Source: Terriglobia bacterium (GTDB lineage: Bacteria; Acidobacteriota; Terriglobia; Bryobacterales; UBA6623). Taken from it: a DNA stretch of 64,000 nt. The position numbers were made by a program, and so were the translations under genes. The stretch is from assembly GCA_009838515.1 (NCBI GenBank), contig VXRL01000076.1:20294-84293 (forward strand), read 5' to 3'. A model generated the notes under the pieces. The model worked only from the letters and a program-made list of their open reading frames with translations. It searched no databases and was not told the origin of the DNA. Positions 35,640 through 43,424 of this stretch are shown in pieces. How positions within the stretch are numbered: the first letter of the stretch is position 1; the number at the start of each line of letters is the position of its first letter.

Positions 35640-38063
35640 TTAGCTGTCGCTATGTTGCCGCATCTGGAACGGCACGCTCTTGACCACGCCGAGCAGCAGA
35701 TCTTCGAAGCGGTAGGCTTTCGCTTCGGTATCGGAGAGGATCTTCCGGACGGTCGGCTGGTCCCTGGCGGTCAGTTCCCGTCCCAGTGCGTAGGTCAGCA
35801 GGCGCTCGACCGTCGCGTGGGCGAATCGCTCCGGCTGGCTCAGAAGCAGGTTCTTCAGGCCGTTCAGGCCTTCGATCGTCTCTCCGCTTGGCAGCGACCC
35901 GGTCGCATCGACCGCCTCGCCATGATCCTCGGTTCTCCAACGCCCTATGACGTCGAAGTTCTCTAGGGCGAACCCGAGCGGATCGATCCGGGAGTGGCAC
36001 GAAGCGCATGCCGCATCGGCCCTGTGCCTGGCCAGCTGCTCCTTCGCGCTGAGCTTGCGGCCGTCTTCCGCGCTCTCCTTGAGCGGCGGAATGTTGGCTG
36101 GAGGAGGAGGCGGAGGCGAGTTCAGCAGGTTGTCAAGGATCCACGTCCCGCGGAGCACGGGGGAGGTTCGGGCGGAATGCGACGTCAGCATGAGGATGCT
36201 GCCCTGCCCGAGCAGGCCTCCTCGTCTCGATTTGTCCTCCAGCGAGACACGTCTGAATCCCGGGCCCACCACGCCCTCGATGCCGTAGTTCCGTGCCAGC
36301 CTCTCGTTCAAATAAGTGTAGTCCGCTCCGAGCAGATCCAGGATGCTGCGGTTCTCCCGGATCACGCTTCGGATGAAGAGCAGGGTCTCCTCTCGGAACG
36401 CAGAACCGAGCGCGTCGTTGAATCCGGGATACGCAGCTCGGTCCGGCCGCAACCTGCCGAGCTTCTGCAGTCCCAGCCACTGCGTCGCGAAGTTGTTCAC
36501 CAGCGTCGAGGCTCTTCGGTCCGCCAGCATCCGGCGGACTTGGAGGGCCAGGACCTCCGGATCCTTAAGCTTGCCAGCCGAGGCGGTGTCGAGCAGCTCG
36601 TCATCGGGAATGCTGCTCCAGAGGAAGAATGACATCCTCGACGCGAGTTCGAAATCGGACACCGGGCGGGCGACCTCCTTGCCGGTGCCGTCGGAATCGA
36701 ATTCCAAGCGGAATAGGAAATCGGGTGACAGCAGGATATCCCGCAGGGCCGCGGCGATGGACCCGTCGAGGTCGAGTTTCTGGCGAGCCTCCCTGAATGT
36801 GTCGAGCAGGGGGCGCAGGTCCTCTTCCGAGACGTCCCGCCGATAGGCTCGTCGCGCGACCGCTGCAAGGATCCTGGATGCGCACGCGGGCTCGTCCTCG
36901 AGTCTCTCTGGCCTGCACACGAAGATACGTCTGCGGCTCGGTGTCTCGGCCACGCCCGTGGGATTGTAAGGGCCGTGAATCTCGATCCTGCCCAGAACAG
37001 GAGGGCCCGGCAAGCCATCGAATGCTGATTCTCCCTGCGTCAGGCCCCAGATTTCGAAGAGCCGCACGCGCTTCCCATCCACGCGAAAGTCGATCCTCGG
37101 CCGGTTCGCGGTTCCCAGCAGGTCCAGCGGACCGCCTAGGGCCCGGCCTCCCCGGCCGCTGACATCCGAAACCGGACCCTCCCGGGCCGCCCATTCGTCA
37201 GGGAATGTGACGATGACCTCATGCGGGCCCGCCTTCAGCTGGACTTTCGTCCGGAACTGCCGCACGCCCTCGGTGGGTGTCAGGGACTGCTTCTCAAGGT
37301 ACGCCCTCAGCTCGTATTCGCCGTCGTAGGGGAAGTGATGACTGACGCGGATGCCGCCGCGGGTTCCGTACGGCATGCCCATTCCTTGCCACTGGGCCTG
37401 CGTCTGGTTCACCCGGAAGATCTCGATCACCGGCGAGGGATCGCTCGCCCCCACCGCCATCTGGCTCACTTGACGGGCGGCCTTGAGGTACCCCTCGAGA
37501 AGCAGGGGTGACATCGAGAGGGCGTCGCCGATGTTGTCGAACCCGGAGGCTTGCCCGTCGGGCGGCAATCGGTTCGCCACGGGGACGTTGATGTTCAGAA
37601 TGTCGCGGATCGCATTGGCGTATTCCGTGCGGTTGAGTCGACGTATGACCGTACGCCCCGCAAAGGGTGACTCGTTCGCGGAAGCGTCCAGCTCTTCGAC
37701 CAGCCCACCACGAAATGCCTCGAGTGTGGCCGCGTCCGGGCGCGGCGCTCCAGCGGGCGGCATCTCCCCGGCACCGAGCTTGCGGATGACCCGCTCCCAC
37801 ACGTCCGGCTGAGCCGAGGGGTCGTGCGCATCGACGCCGTCGAGAGCCAGGTCGCTGGGCGGGGAATCCCCGGCGTGGCATCCGACGCAGAATTGCTGGA
37901 GGAATGCATCGCGATCCGGCGTCGCGCCAAACAGGCTGGGCGCGAGCATCAGGAGCAAGGCCGCCAATGCGGCACCCGAGAGTCGACGCACTACGGGCGC
38001 CTTGGATGCTGGGCGTCCGGCCGAACGCTCGATCAGACCTCGTCTTTGGCCCTGCGACTCCAT
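35640..38063 (-). CDS. DUF1587-DUF1595-DUF1592-DUF1588-DUF1585 heme c protein
   Basis: 807 residues from the ATG at 38063, the last start before the hydrophobic leader LSGAALAALLLMLAPSLFG. The heme c motif CVGCH is at Cys59-His63. DUF1587 follows (NRTEYANAIRDILNINVPVA), then a beta-rich carbohydrate-binding-like insertion (about 200-390). Next come DUF1595 (RAYRRDVSEEDLRPLLDTFR), DUF1592 (SFFLWSSIPDDELLDTASAG), DUF1588 (LTSHSARTSPVLRGTWILDN, with CASCHSRIDPLGFALENFD) and DUF1585 at the C-terminus. It thus has two CxxCH motifs. This planctomycete-type multidomain protein is periplasmic and of unknown reaction; operon partners are DUF1552 and the ankyrin protein. Confidence 0.9.
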   Translation of the reverse strand: MESQGQRRGLIERSAGRPASKAPVVRRLSGAALAALLLMLAPSLFGATPDRDAFLQQFCVGCHAGDSPPSDLALDGVDAHDPSAQPDVWERVIRKLGAGEMPPAGAPRPDAATLEAFRGGLVEELDASANESPFAGRTVIRRLNRTEYANAIRDILNINVPVANRLPPDGQASGFDNIGDALSMSPLLLEGYLKAARQVSQMAVGASDPSPVIEIFRVNQTQAQWQGMGMPYGTRGGIRVSHHFPYDGEYELRAYLEKQSLTPTEGVRQFRTKVQLKAGPHEVIVTFPDEWAAREGPVSDVSGRGGRALGGPLDLLGTANRPRIDFRVDGKRVRLFEIWGLTQGESAFDGLPGPPVLGRIEIHGPYNPTGVAETPSRRRIFVCRPERLEDEPACASRILAAVARRAYRRDVSEEDLRPLLDTFREARQKLDLDGSIAAALRDILLSPDFLFRLEFDSDGTGKEVARPVSDFELASRMSFFLWSSIPDDELLDTASAGKLKDPEVLALQVRRMLADRRASTLVNNFATQWLGLQKLGRLRPDRAAYPGFNDALGSAFREETLLFIRSVIRENRSILDLLGADYTYLNERLARNYGIEGVVGPGFRRVSLEDKSRRGGLLGQGSILMLTSHSARTSPVLRGTWILDNLLNSPPPPPPANIPPLKESAEDGRKLSAKEQLARHRADAACASCHSRIDPLGFALENFDVIGRWRTEDHGEAVDATGSLPSGETIEGLNGLKNLLLSQPERFAHATVERLLTYALGRELTARDQPTVRKILSDTEAKAYRFEDLLLGVVKSVPFQMRQHSDS

Positions 38064-38149
38064 GTCGGCAGATGCCTCACCACCTAAATCGTACAGCAGA
38101 AGAACGGCCGGTTTCTCAGCAATTCTCAGGATGGCGGTTTTGACTCGTG

Positions 38150-38331
38150 TGGGGTGGAATCTGCGAGTGCTGACGGATCCGAGCGAGTCGCGAAGCCTCA
38201 CGGCGGAGAATCCCGAACAGCTCGCGAGCATGATGGAGGGCATGGTGCACGAACTGGAATCCATGGGGGCGGTGCATCCGTTGGGAGACGGGAACCCGCT
38301 GGAACCGGTCATTCTGAGCAGTAGAACGTAG
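38150..38331 (+). pseudogene. Sulfatase C-terminal remnant
   Basis: The plus-strand frame ending at 38331 reads LRVLTDPSESRSLTAENPEQ, then LASMMEGMVHELESMGA and NPLEPVILS before the stop. The D-P-x-E-S-x-x-L-x-x-x-x-P-E block, followed by a helix and a W/M-G-A-x-x-P ending, is the standard C-terminal subdomain of arylsulfatase-type proteins. The remaining 400 or more residues, including the formylglycine motif, are gone; the neighbouring sequence belongs to the start of the opposite-strand gene. A deletion relic of a sixth sulfatase. Confidence 0.5.
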
Positions 38332-38460
38332 GGATTGCTTTCCGGAAACGACAACCTCCATGTCGCCACGACAGCATTTCTCACCCTCGTGAGCGAATCT
38401 GTGGGAGGTGCGACTTACGGAACTTCTCTGTCAGAACAACCGGAATCCACAGATTAAAAA

Positions 38461-38466
38461 TATAAT
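38461..38466 (+). promoter_or_regulatory. Candidate -10 box before the third DUF1549 gene
   Basis: A perfect TATAAT in an A/T run directly precedes the GTG at 38467. No matching -35 element is evident. If it is a real -10 box, the GTG at 38467 would lie upstream of the transcript start, and translation must begin further inside, for example at the GTG at 38545 that opens the hydrophobic leader. Confidence 0.3.
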
Positions 38467-41097
38467 GTGGTCGTGCGGCTCCCAAGCTCCGGAACGAGAC
38501 GCCGGAAAACTTGCACCTTCAACGGTGCCCGTCTTTGTGACACGGTGCTGGCCTTCGTCGTGTTTGCGACAGGTTCGCTCGGGCTTCTCAGCGCGAACGA
38601 TCAACCAGTGACGGTGAGGATTTTCGAAGACCTTGGCGAGGGAGCTTGGCTGGACCCGCAAGGCGACCCCACGACGGAGTACTCGGAATCCGGCTTTGCC
38701 TTCGTACGCATTCCCGCCAGGTTCAGTGGCAACGCTCTTGCTTTGGACCGCTCTGTGCCGTTCTCTCTCGAAGCGAGTATGGAACAGACGCTGGAGCGCG
38801 GAGAGTATCGCATCCGTTTGCGATCCAAGGGGCTGGCTGTGTTCCTGGTCGATGGCAAGCCAGTGCTTCGCACGAAGGCTCAGGTGCCGAACACCGCATC
38901 GCACGATGCGCTCCCCGAGCCCTCAGAGTCAGACGGAGTGATCCGACCCGCTCCGCCGGCCCACCAGGACGTTCTCGCGACCGTTCCTCTGGAGGCAGGG
39001 GAACATCGCTTCCGGTTGGTCGCGGTGATCGGCGGCAAGGGCCTCGCCCCGTTTCCGGGGGAGCTCTCGGTGAGCATGGCCCGTCCTGGCGAGATCGACC
39101 GAGTGATCGGTGGCTCGGACGCACCGCTGCTGACGGATACGGACTGGTCAGAGTTCGCCACTGCGTCGAGATTCCGACACCATCGAGATGACATCGAGCG
39201 ACGGAGGCAGTCTGATGAGTCCGTCGAGGCGAAGTGGGAGGAACGACATCGGCAAGTGCGGGAGTGGACTCTGTCGCAGCCAGGTCCGGAAATTCCGCGG
39301 GTTGACGACAGCGAGTGGATTCAGAACGACGTGGACCGTTTCGTCTACGAGGGGCTCGCGGGGGCGTCGCTAATGCCCAACGATCTGGTGGGAGATCTTG
39401 AGTTCTTGCGGCGTCTCGCTCTGGATACGACCGGCCTTGTACCGTCGGCCACGATGGTGAGGTCGTTTCTGGCCCAGCCAGCGGAGACGCGGCGGGCCCT
39501 AGCGATCGAGCAATTCTTGGAGAGCCCGGACTGGGCCGATTCTTGGGTTCCCTATTGGCAGGATGTCCTGGCAGAGAATCCGGGAATCCTCAAGCCGGAC
39601 CTGAACAATACCGGGCCGTTCCGCTGGTACATCCACCAGGCATTCGCGGACGGATACGCATTCGACCGCTTGGTTGTGGAACTCATCGAGATGGAAGGGA
39701 GCCTGTACCAGGGAGCCCCGGCGGGCTTTGGCATGGCCAGCCTGAATGACGCGCCGATGGCTGCCAAGGCCGACATCGTTTCGCAGGCATTTCTCGCGAA
39801 CAAGCTGTCCTGCGCGCGCTGCCACGACGCCCCGTTCCATCCCTTCCGCCAGAAGGACCTCTTCAGCATGGCGGCCATGCTCGACGGAGACGCGGTCGTT
39901 CTGCCGGCGTCGAGCACCGTTCCGGTGCGGGAAGGGGGCCGGGAGCCATACGTCGAGATCACCCTGGAGGCCGGGGCATCGATTGATCCGCATTGGGCGT
40001 TTGATGAGTTTCCCGATGTGGGCAAGTTGGCCCCGCCGCCAAGGAACACCTCGGTCGACGCAAGGCATGTGCTGGCGTCGAAGATGGTCCATCCAGCGAA
40101 CCATCGGTTTTCCCGCGTGGTCGCCAACCGCGTATGGGCCCGCTTCATGGGCCGCGGCATCGTCGAGCCGCTGGATGACTGGGAAGACGCAGAGCCATCC
40201 AATCCCGAATTGCTGGAGTTCTTGGCTAGGGAGTTTGTGCTGAGCGGCTACGACCTGAAGCACTTGAGCGGATTGATCTTCCGGTCACACACGTATCAAC
40301 GGCGTCCCGTCCGTGACGACCCGGCCTCGCCCGGCGAAGCGGCCAAGCTCTTCGCCGGTCCCGTGCGGCGACAGATGTCGGCCGAACAACTGGTGGATTC
40401 GCTGCATGCCGTGGCGGGCAAAGGGCTGGATTCAGAAGAGCTGAATCTCAACCCGCTCGGAAATCGCTCCTTGCGTCAGTTCCTGAACATGGGATCTCCT
40501 GAGCGGGCTTGGGAGATGACCGCGCTGTCGAACGAGCGCGACCGTCCGAGTCTGGCGCTGCCGCGTGCCCAGGCGATCGTGGACATGCTGTCGGCGTACG
40601 GCTGGCGGCAGTCCCGCCAGAGCCCGGCATCCAGCCGCGACGATTCTCCGTCCGCAATGCAGGCCTTGGCGCTGGCCAACGGTTCGACGGGAGTCCGGGT
40701 CACCAGGCTGTCCGATGACAGCTTCTTCACCCGCCTGGCCTTGGAGGAGAGGCCGTTGGGCGAGATGGTGGATGAGGTGTTCGTGCGAACACTGACCCGC
40801 TTTCCGACTCCTGCGGAACTGCAGGCGATGCTCGACCTGCTTGGCCCGCATTTTGCGGACCGGGTCGCGACGGGCGCCGCCGACCACCGTAGCGGGGACG
40901 CGGCCAAGAAGACCGACGGAAGGGTCTCCTGGGGGAACCACTTCGACCCGGAGAGCAACCGCATCCGGATGGAAGAGGAGCGGAAGGTTCGCATGGGGGA
41001 TCCTCCGACGACCCGGCTGACGCCGGAATTCCGGGAACGGTTCGAGGACATGGTGTGGGCGCTCGTCAACACGCCAGAGTTCTCGATGATTCCGTAG
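38467..41097 (+). CDS. Variant DUF1549-DUF1553 protein lacking the PSCyt1 heme domain
   Basis: 876 residues if the GTG at 38467 is used; GTG at 38545 is an alternative that fits the leader TVLAFVVFATGSLGLLSA. In place of the PSCyt1 heme domain of the other two copies, residues 45-215 form a beta-sandwich-like region (FSLEASMEQTLERGEYRIRL, KGLAVFLVDGKPVL, ATVPLEAGEHRFRLVAVIGG) resembling PA14-type carbohydrate-binding folds. DUF1549 follows (about 285-465) with LSCARCHDAPFHPF, where the usual CAQCHDHKxDP is altered but CxxCH is kept (Cys449-His453). DUF1553 is at about 555-860 (SRVVANRVWARFMGRGIVEP). Its DUF1501 partner follows 15 bases later. Function unknown. Confidence 0.85.
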   Translation: MVVRLPSSGTRRRKTCTFNGARLCDTVLAFVVFATGSLGLLSANDQPVTVRIFEDLGEGAWLDPQGDPTTEYSESGFAFVRIPARFSGNALALDRSVPFSLEASMEQTLERGEYRIRLRSKGLAVFLVDGKPVLRTKAQVPNTASHDALPEPSESDGVIRPAPPAHQDVLATVPLEAGEHRFRLVAVIGGKGLAPFPGELSVSMARPGEIDRVIGGSDAPLLTDTDWSEFATASRFRHHRDDIERRRQSDESVEAKWEERHRQVREWTLSQPGPEIPRVDDSEWIQNDVDRFVYEGLAGASLMPNDLVGDLEFLRRLALDTTGLVPSATMVRSFLAQPAETRRALAIEQFLESPDWADSWVPYWQDVLAENPGILKPDLNNTGPFRWYIHQAFADGYAFDRLVVELIEMEGSLYQGAPAGFGMASLNDAPMAAKADIVSQAFLANKLSCARCHDAPFHPFRQKDLFSMAAMLDGDAVVLPASSTVPVREGGREPYVEITLEAGASIDPHWAFDEFPDVGKLAPPPRNTSVDARHVLASKMVHPANHRFSRVVANRVWARFMGRGIVEPLDDWEDAEPSNPELLEFLAREFVLSGYDLKHLSGLIFRSHTYQRRPVRDDPASPGEAAKLFAGPVRRQMSAEQLVDSLHAVAGKGLDSEELNLNPLGNRSLRQFLNMGSPERAWEMTALSNERDRPSLALPRAQAIVDMLSAYGWRQSRQSPASSRDDSPSAMQALALANGSTGVRVTRLSDDSFFTRLALEERPLGEMVDEVFVRTLTRFPTPAELQAMLDLLGPHFADRVATGAADHRSGDAAKKTDGRVSWGNHFDPESNRIRMEEERKVRMGDPPTTRLTPEFRERFEDMVWALVNTPEFSMIP

Positions 41098-41112
41098 CGC
41101 AAGGAGATTTCG

Positions 41113-42387
41113 ATGCGGCCGACAAGACGGGACATCTTCAAGGGCGCTGCGGCCGGGCTGGCCGGATCGCGGCTTGCCTTTTCCGAGGCGCGCCAGTTGC
41201 CCCACGGCAGAGCGGATGCGTGCATTTACATTTGGCTGGGGGGCGGAGCCGGTCACATCGACACCTTCGATCCCAAGCGAAGGGGCGACGGCAAAGACAT
41301 CCCTGGCTCCTACTATGACGCGATTCCGACAGCCGCCCGAGACATTCAACTGTGCGAGCACCTGCCGCGATTGGCCGACCGCATGGACCGTTGCGCGCTC
41401 CTCCGCACGGTCAGTCACGACTTGAACAGCCAGCACGGTGCGGCCTCGAACTTGATGCACACCGGCCGCAAGCCGAGCGGGACGATCATCTACCCTTCCG
41501 TCGGCTCCTTGGTCTCGCACGAACTGGGCGCCAAGTCGGACGACGTGCCGTCGTATGTGGTGATGGGATACCCCAACATCATGCGGGATCCCGGATTCCT
41601 AGGTGCGCGTTGCGGATATGTTTACCTCACTCAGATCGAGACCGGCCCGTCGGGGCTGAACCCAGCGCCTGACGTTGACAGCGCGCGTCAGAAGAGAAGG
41701 GAAATGCTACTCGGACGTTTGCGGGCCGACTATTTGGCGCGCAATGACGACGACGCTCTCGTCAGGGCCAAGGCGGAGGTGAGCGAACAAGGCTTCCGAA
41801 TGGCGGGCAAGCGGTTCATGGACGTCTTTCACTTGGATCGGGAGTCGACCAGCCTCCGCGAAGCGTACGGCAGTGAGTTCGGCCAGCGCTGCTTGCTGGC
41901 GCGGCGACTCGTGCAGGCAGGGGTGCGTTTTGTCGAGGTGTCGTTCAATCTGAACTTCCTGAATGGGACAGGTTGGGACGTACACCAAGACGGCATCCTG
42001 AAGCAGCACCTGCTGATTCAGGACCTCGATCAAGCCGTTGCAGCCTTGCTCGACGATCTCGAAGAGCACAAGCTCTTTGACCGGACGATGGTCGTGATTT
42101 CTACCGAGTTCGGCCGACCGGCAGAATTCGACGCGTACGGAGGTCGCGGCCACCAGGCCGGAGCGTTCAGCACGCTGTTCGCGGGGGGCGGAGTGCGCGG
42201 AGGAGTCGCCGTGGGCACAACCGACGAAATCGGCAAGCGAATTGTTGACCGCCAGATCACTGTTCCGGACTACTTCGCCACGATCTTCGCCGCAATGGGG
42301 ATCGACTCGGCCAAGAACCTGTACGCCAACGACCGCCCTGTCCCGATCACGGACCACGGGCAGCCCATGTCAGGAATCCTTGCGTAG
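41113..42387 (+). CDS. Divergent DUF1501 protein, Tat-exported
   Basis: 424 residues. RPTRRDIFKGAAAGLAG is a twin-arginine leader, and AAGGAG stands 7 bases before the ATG. It has the DUF1501 opening YIWLGGGAGHIDTFDPKRRG and the block LLRTVSHDLNSQHGAASNLM. Near the end, where the other two copies have GRDHxP, it reads STEFGRPAEFDAYGGRGHQA: the Asp of GRDH is replaced by Gly. The chain is also about 30-60 residues shorter. It pairs with the variant DUF1549 protein that lacks the heme domain, so the two partners have diverged together. It may act on a different substrate or have lost a metal ligand (inference). Confidence 0.88.
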   Translation: MRPTRRDIFKGAAAGLAGSRLAFSEARQLPHGRADACIYIWLGGGAGHIDTFDPKRRGDGKDIPGSYYDAIPTAARDIQLCEHLPRLADRMDRCALLRTVSHDLNSQHGAASNLMHTGRKPSGTIIYPSVGSLVSHELGAKSDDVPSYVVMGYPNIMRDPGFLGARCGYVYLTQIETGPSGLNPAPDVDSARQKRREMLLGRLRADYLARNDDDALVRAKAEVSEQGFRMAGKRFMDVFHLDRESTSLREAYGSEFGQRCLLARRLVQAGVRFVEVSFNLNFLNGTGWDVHQDGILKQHLLIQDLDQAVAALLDDLEEHKLFDRTMVVISTEFGRPAEFDAYGGRGHQAGAFSTLFAGGGVRGGVAVGTTDEIGKRIVDRQITVPDYFATIFAAMGIDSAKNLYANDRPVPITDHGQPMSGILA

Positions 42388-42521
42388 CGCCGGGCCGCAC
42401 TCGATCCGAGCGCCCGCTGCTGCACCGAGCATGGACTGCGGGCCGCGCAGAAAACCGGGTTTCGTGATGTGCACAGGACATCCGACGCGAGCGCTTCCAG
42501 CAGCCACGCGGCCTGCCACGT

Positions 42522-43397
42522 TTACGGCAACCGCAAGACCGGCGATTCGAGTGTTTCCCGGGTCGTGACGATCTGGTAATCGGCGTGGCGTCGAATCCAC
42601 GTCACCGGATAGTCGTCACCTGGAGCCCCGAGAACAGCAAGGCGGAGGATTGTCTTGGCCCAGTCCAAGTCTGAGTCGCTCCTGCAGTAGAGACGGATCC
42701 GCCTGGCCGAGAGGCACTGGGCCATCCCGAGCGTCCATGCTTCGCGCGGGAAGTTCTCCAGGTCCCCGCCGACTCCGGCCCGGATTGCGTTGATGGTGCG
42801 GGTGAATTCGTTGAGGGTCACGCGCCGGATCCCGGACTTGGAGACTCCCGGCTCCGGCTCGTTGAACGCGATGTGCCCGTGGATTCCGACGCCGCCAAAG
42901 CAGGCCTCGATGCCTCCGAGCTCTCCGATCCGCCGATCGATCAATTCCGAGTTCGTGCCATCCGGGAACAAGACTGATTCAGGTTCCGGCAGCAACTCCG
43001 AGGGCAGAGAGGCAAGCCACTGCAATGCCGCACCTCGAAAGCTCAGTGGATGGTGGGAGGGCACGGCGCAGCCTGTGGAGTCCGCGTATTCGTCCATGAA
43101 GAACAGGGTGCAGTTTCTCAACGAAAGTCCCTGAAGTTTCAGCAGCTCCCCAAGAATCGGGTACTGGCCGACAGGGCCCCAAGGCAGGATCAGGGCAAGA
43201 TGGCGGCCGGAATCCTCGCTTCTGCGCAGCTCCGATGCGATCCTTTGCGCCATATCGAGGTGGAGTTCGTCGATGCCATCAACGACGCGTAGGTGCGAGC
43301 CGGCGTGCTCCGAGACCTGGGCCGGCGTCAACGCATTGAGGCGGCGGATTTCCGCGGCCCTGGAGCTTGAACGGGTTCGGTACGTCGGTTGGATCAT
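42522..43397 (-). CDS. Glucosamine-6-phosphate deaminase/isomerase-like protein
   Basis: 291 residues from the ATG at 43397. NagB/6-phosphogluconolactonase-like features are LALILPWGPVGQYPILGELL (phosphate-binding loop), CTLFFMDEYADSTG (catalytic Asp region of the FxxDEY motif) and the Gly-rich GGIEACFGGVGIHGHIAFNE (the G-x-G-x-x-G-H-I-A-F-N-E signature with the ring-opening His). It also has VTLNEFTRTINA and WTLGMAQCLSARRIRLYCR. The usual reaction converts glucosamine-6-phosphate to fructose-6-phosphate and ammonia. This branch is longer and diverged, so another amino- or sugar-phosphate is possible. Cytosolic; no leader. It is divergent from an MFS transporter that may import its sugar. Confidence 0.8.
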   Translation of the reverse strand: MIQPTYRTRSSSRAAEIRRLNALTPAQVSEHAGSHLRVVDGIDELHLDMAQRIASELRRSEDSGRHLALILPWGPVGQYPILGELLKLQGLSLRNCTLFFMDEYADSTGCAVPSHHPLSFRGAALQWLASLPSELLPEPESVLFPDGTNSELIDRRIGELGGIEACFGGVGIHGHIAFNEPEPGVSKSGIRRVTLNEFTRTINAIRAGVGGDLENFPREAWTLGMAQCLSARRIRLYCRSDSDLDWAKTILRLAVLGAPGDDYPVTWIRRHADYQIVTTRETLESPVLRLP

Positions 43398-43424
43398 CGC
43401 GAGTACAGTATGGTGGCGGGACGG

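Larger units (their letters stand above)
38064..38466. other. 403-base divergent spacer with a sulfatase relic and promoter
   Basis: Lies between the minus-strand DUF1592 operon and the plus-strand DUF1549 gene. The middle (38150-38331) encodes a sulfatase C-terminal remnant on the plus strand. The final 70 bases are AT-rich relative to the surroundings and include a perfect TATAAT at 38461. Nothing else is seen. Confidence 0.4.

Noticed and set aside
40432..41520. 362-codon minus-strand frame spanning two genes
   Set aside because: Covers the end of the DUF1553 gene and the start of the DUF1501 gene, both well supported on the plus strand.
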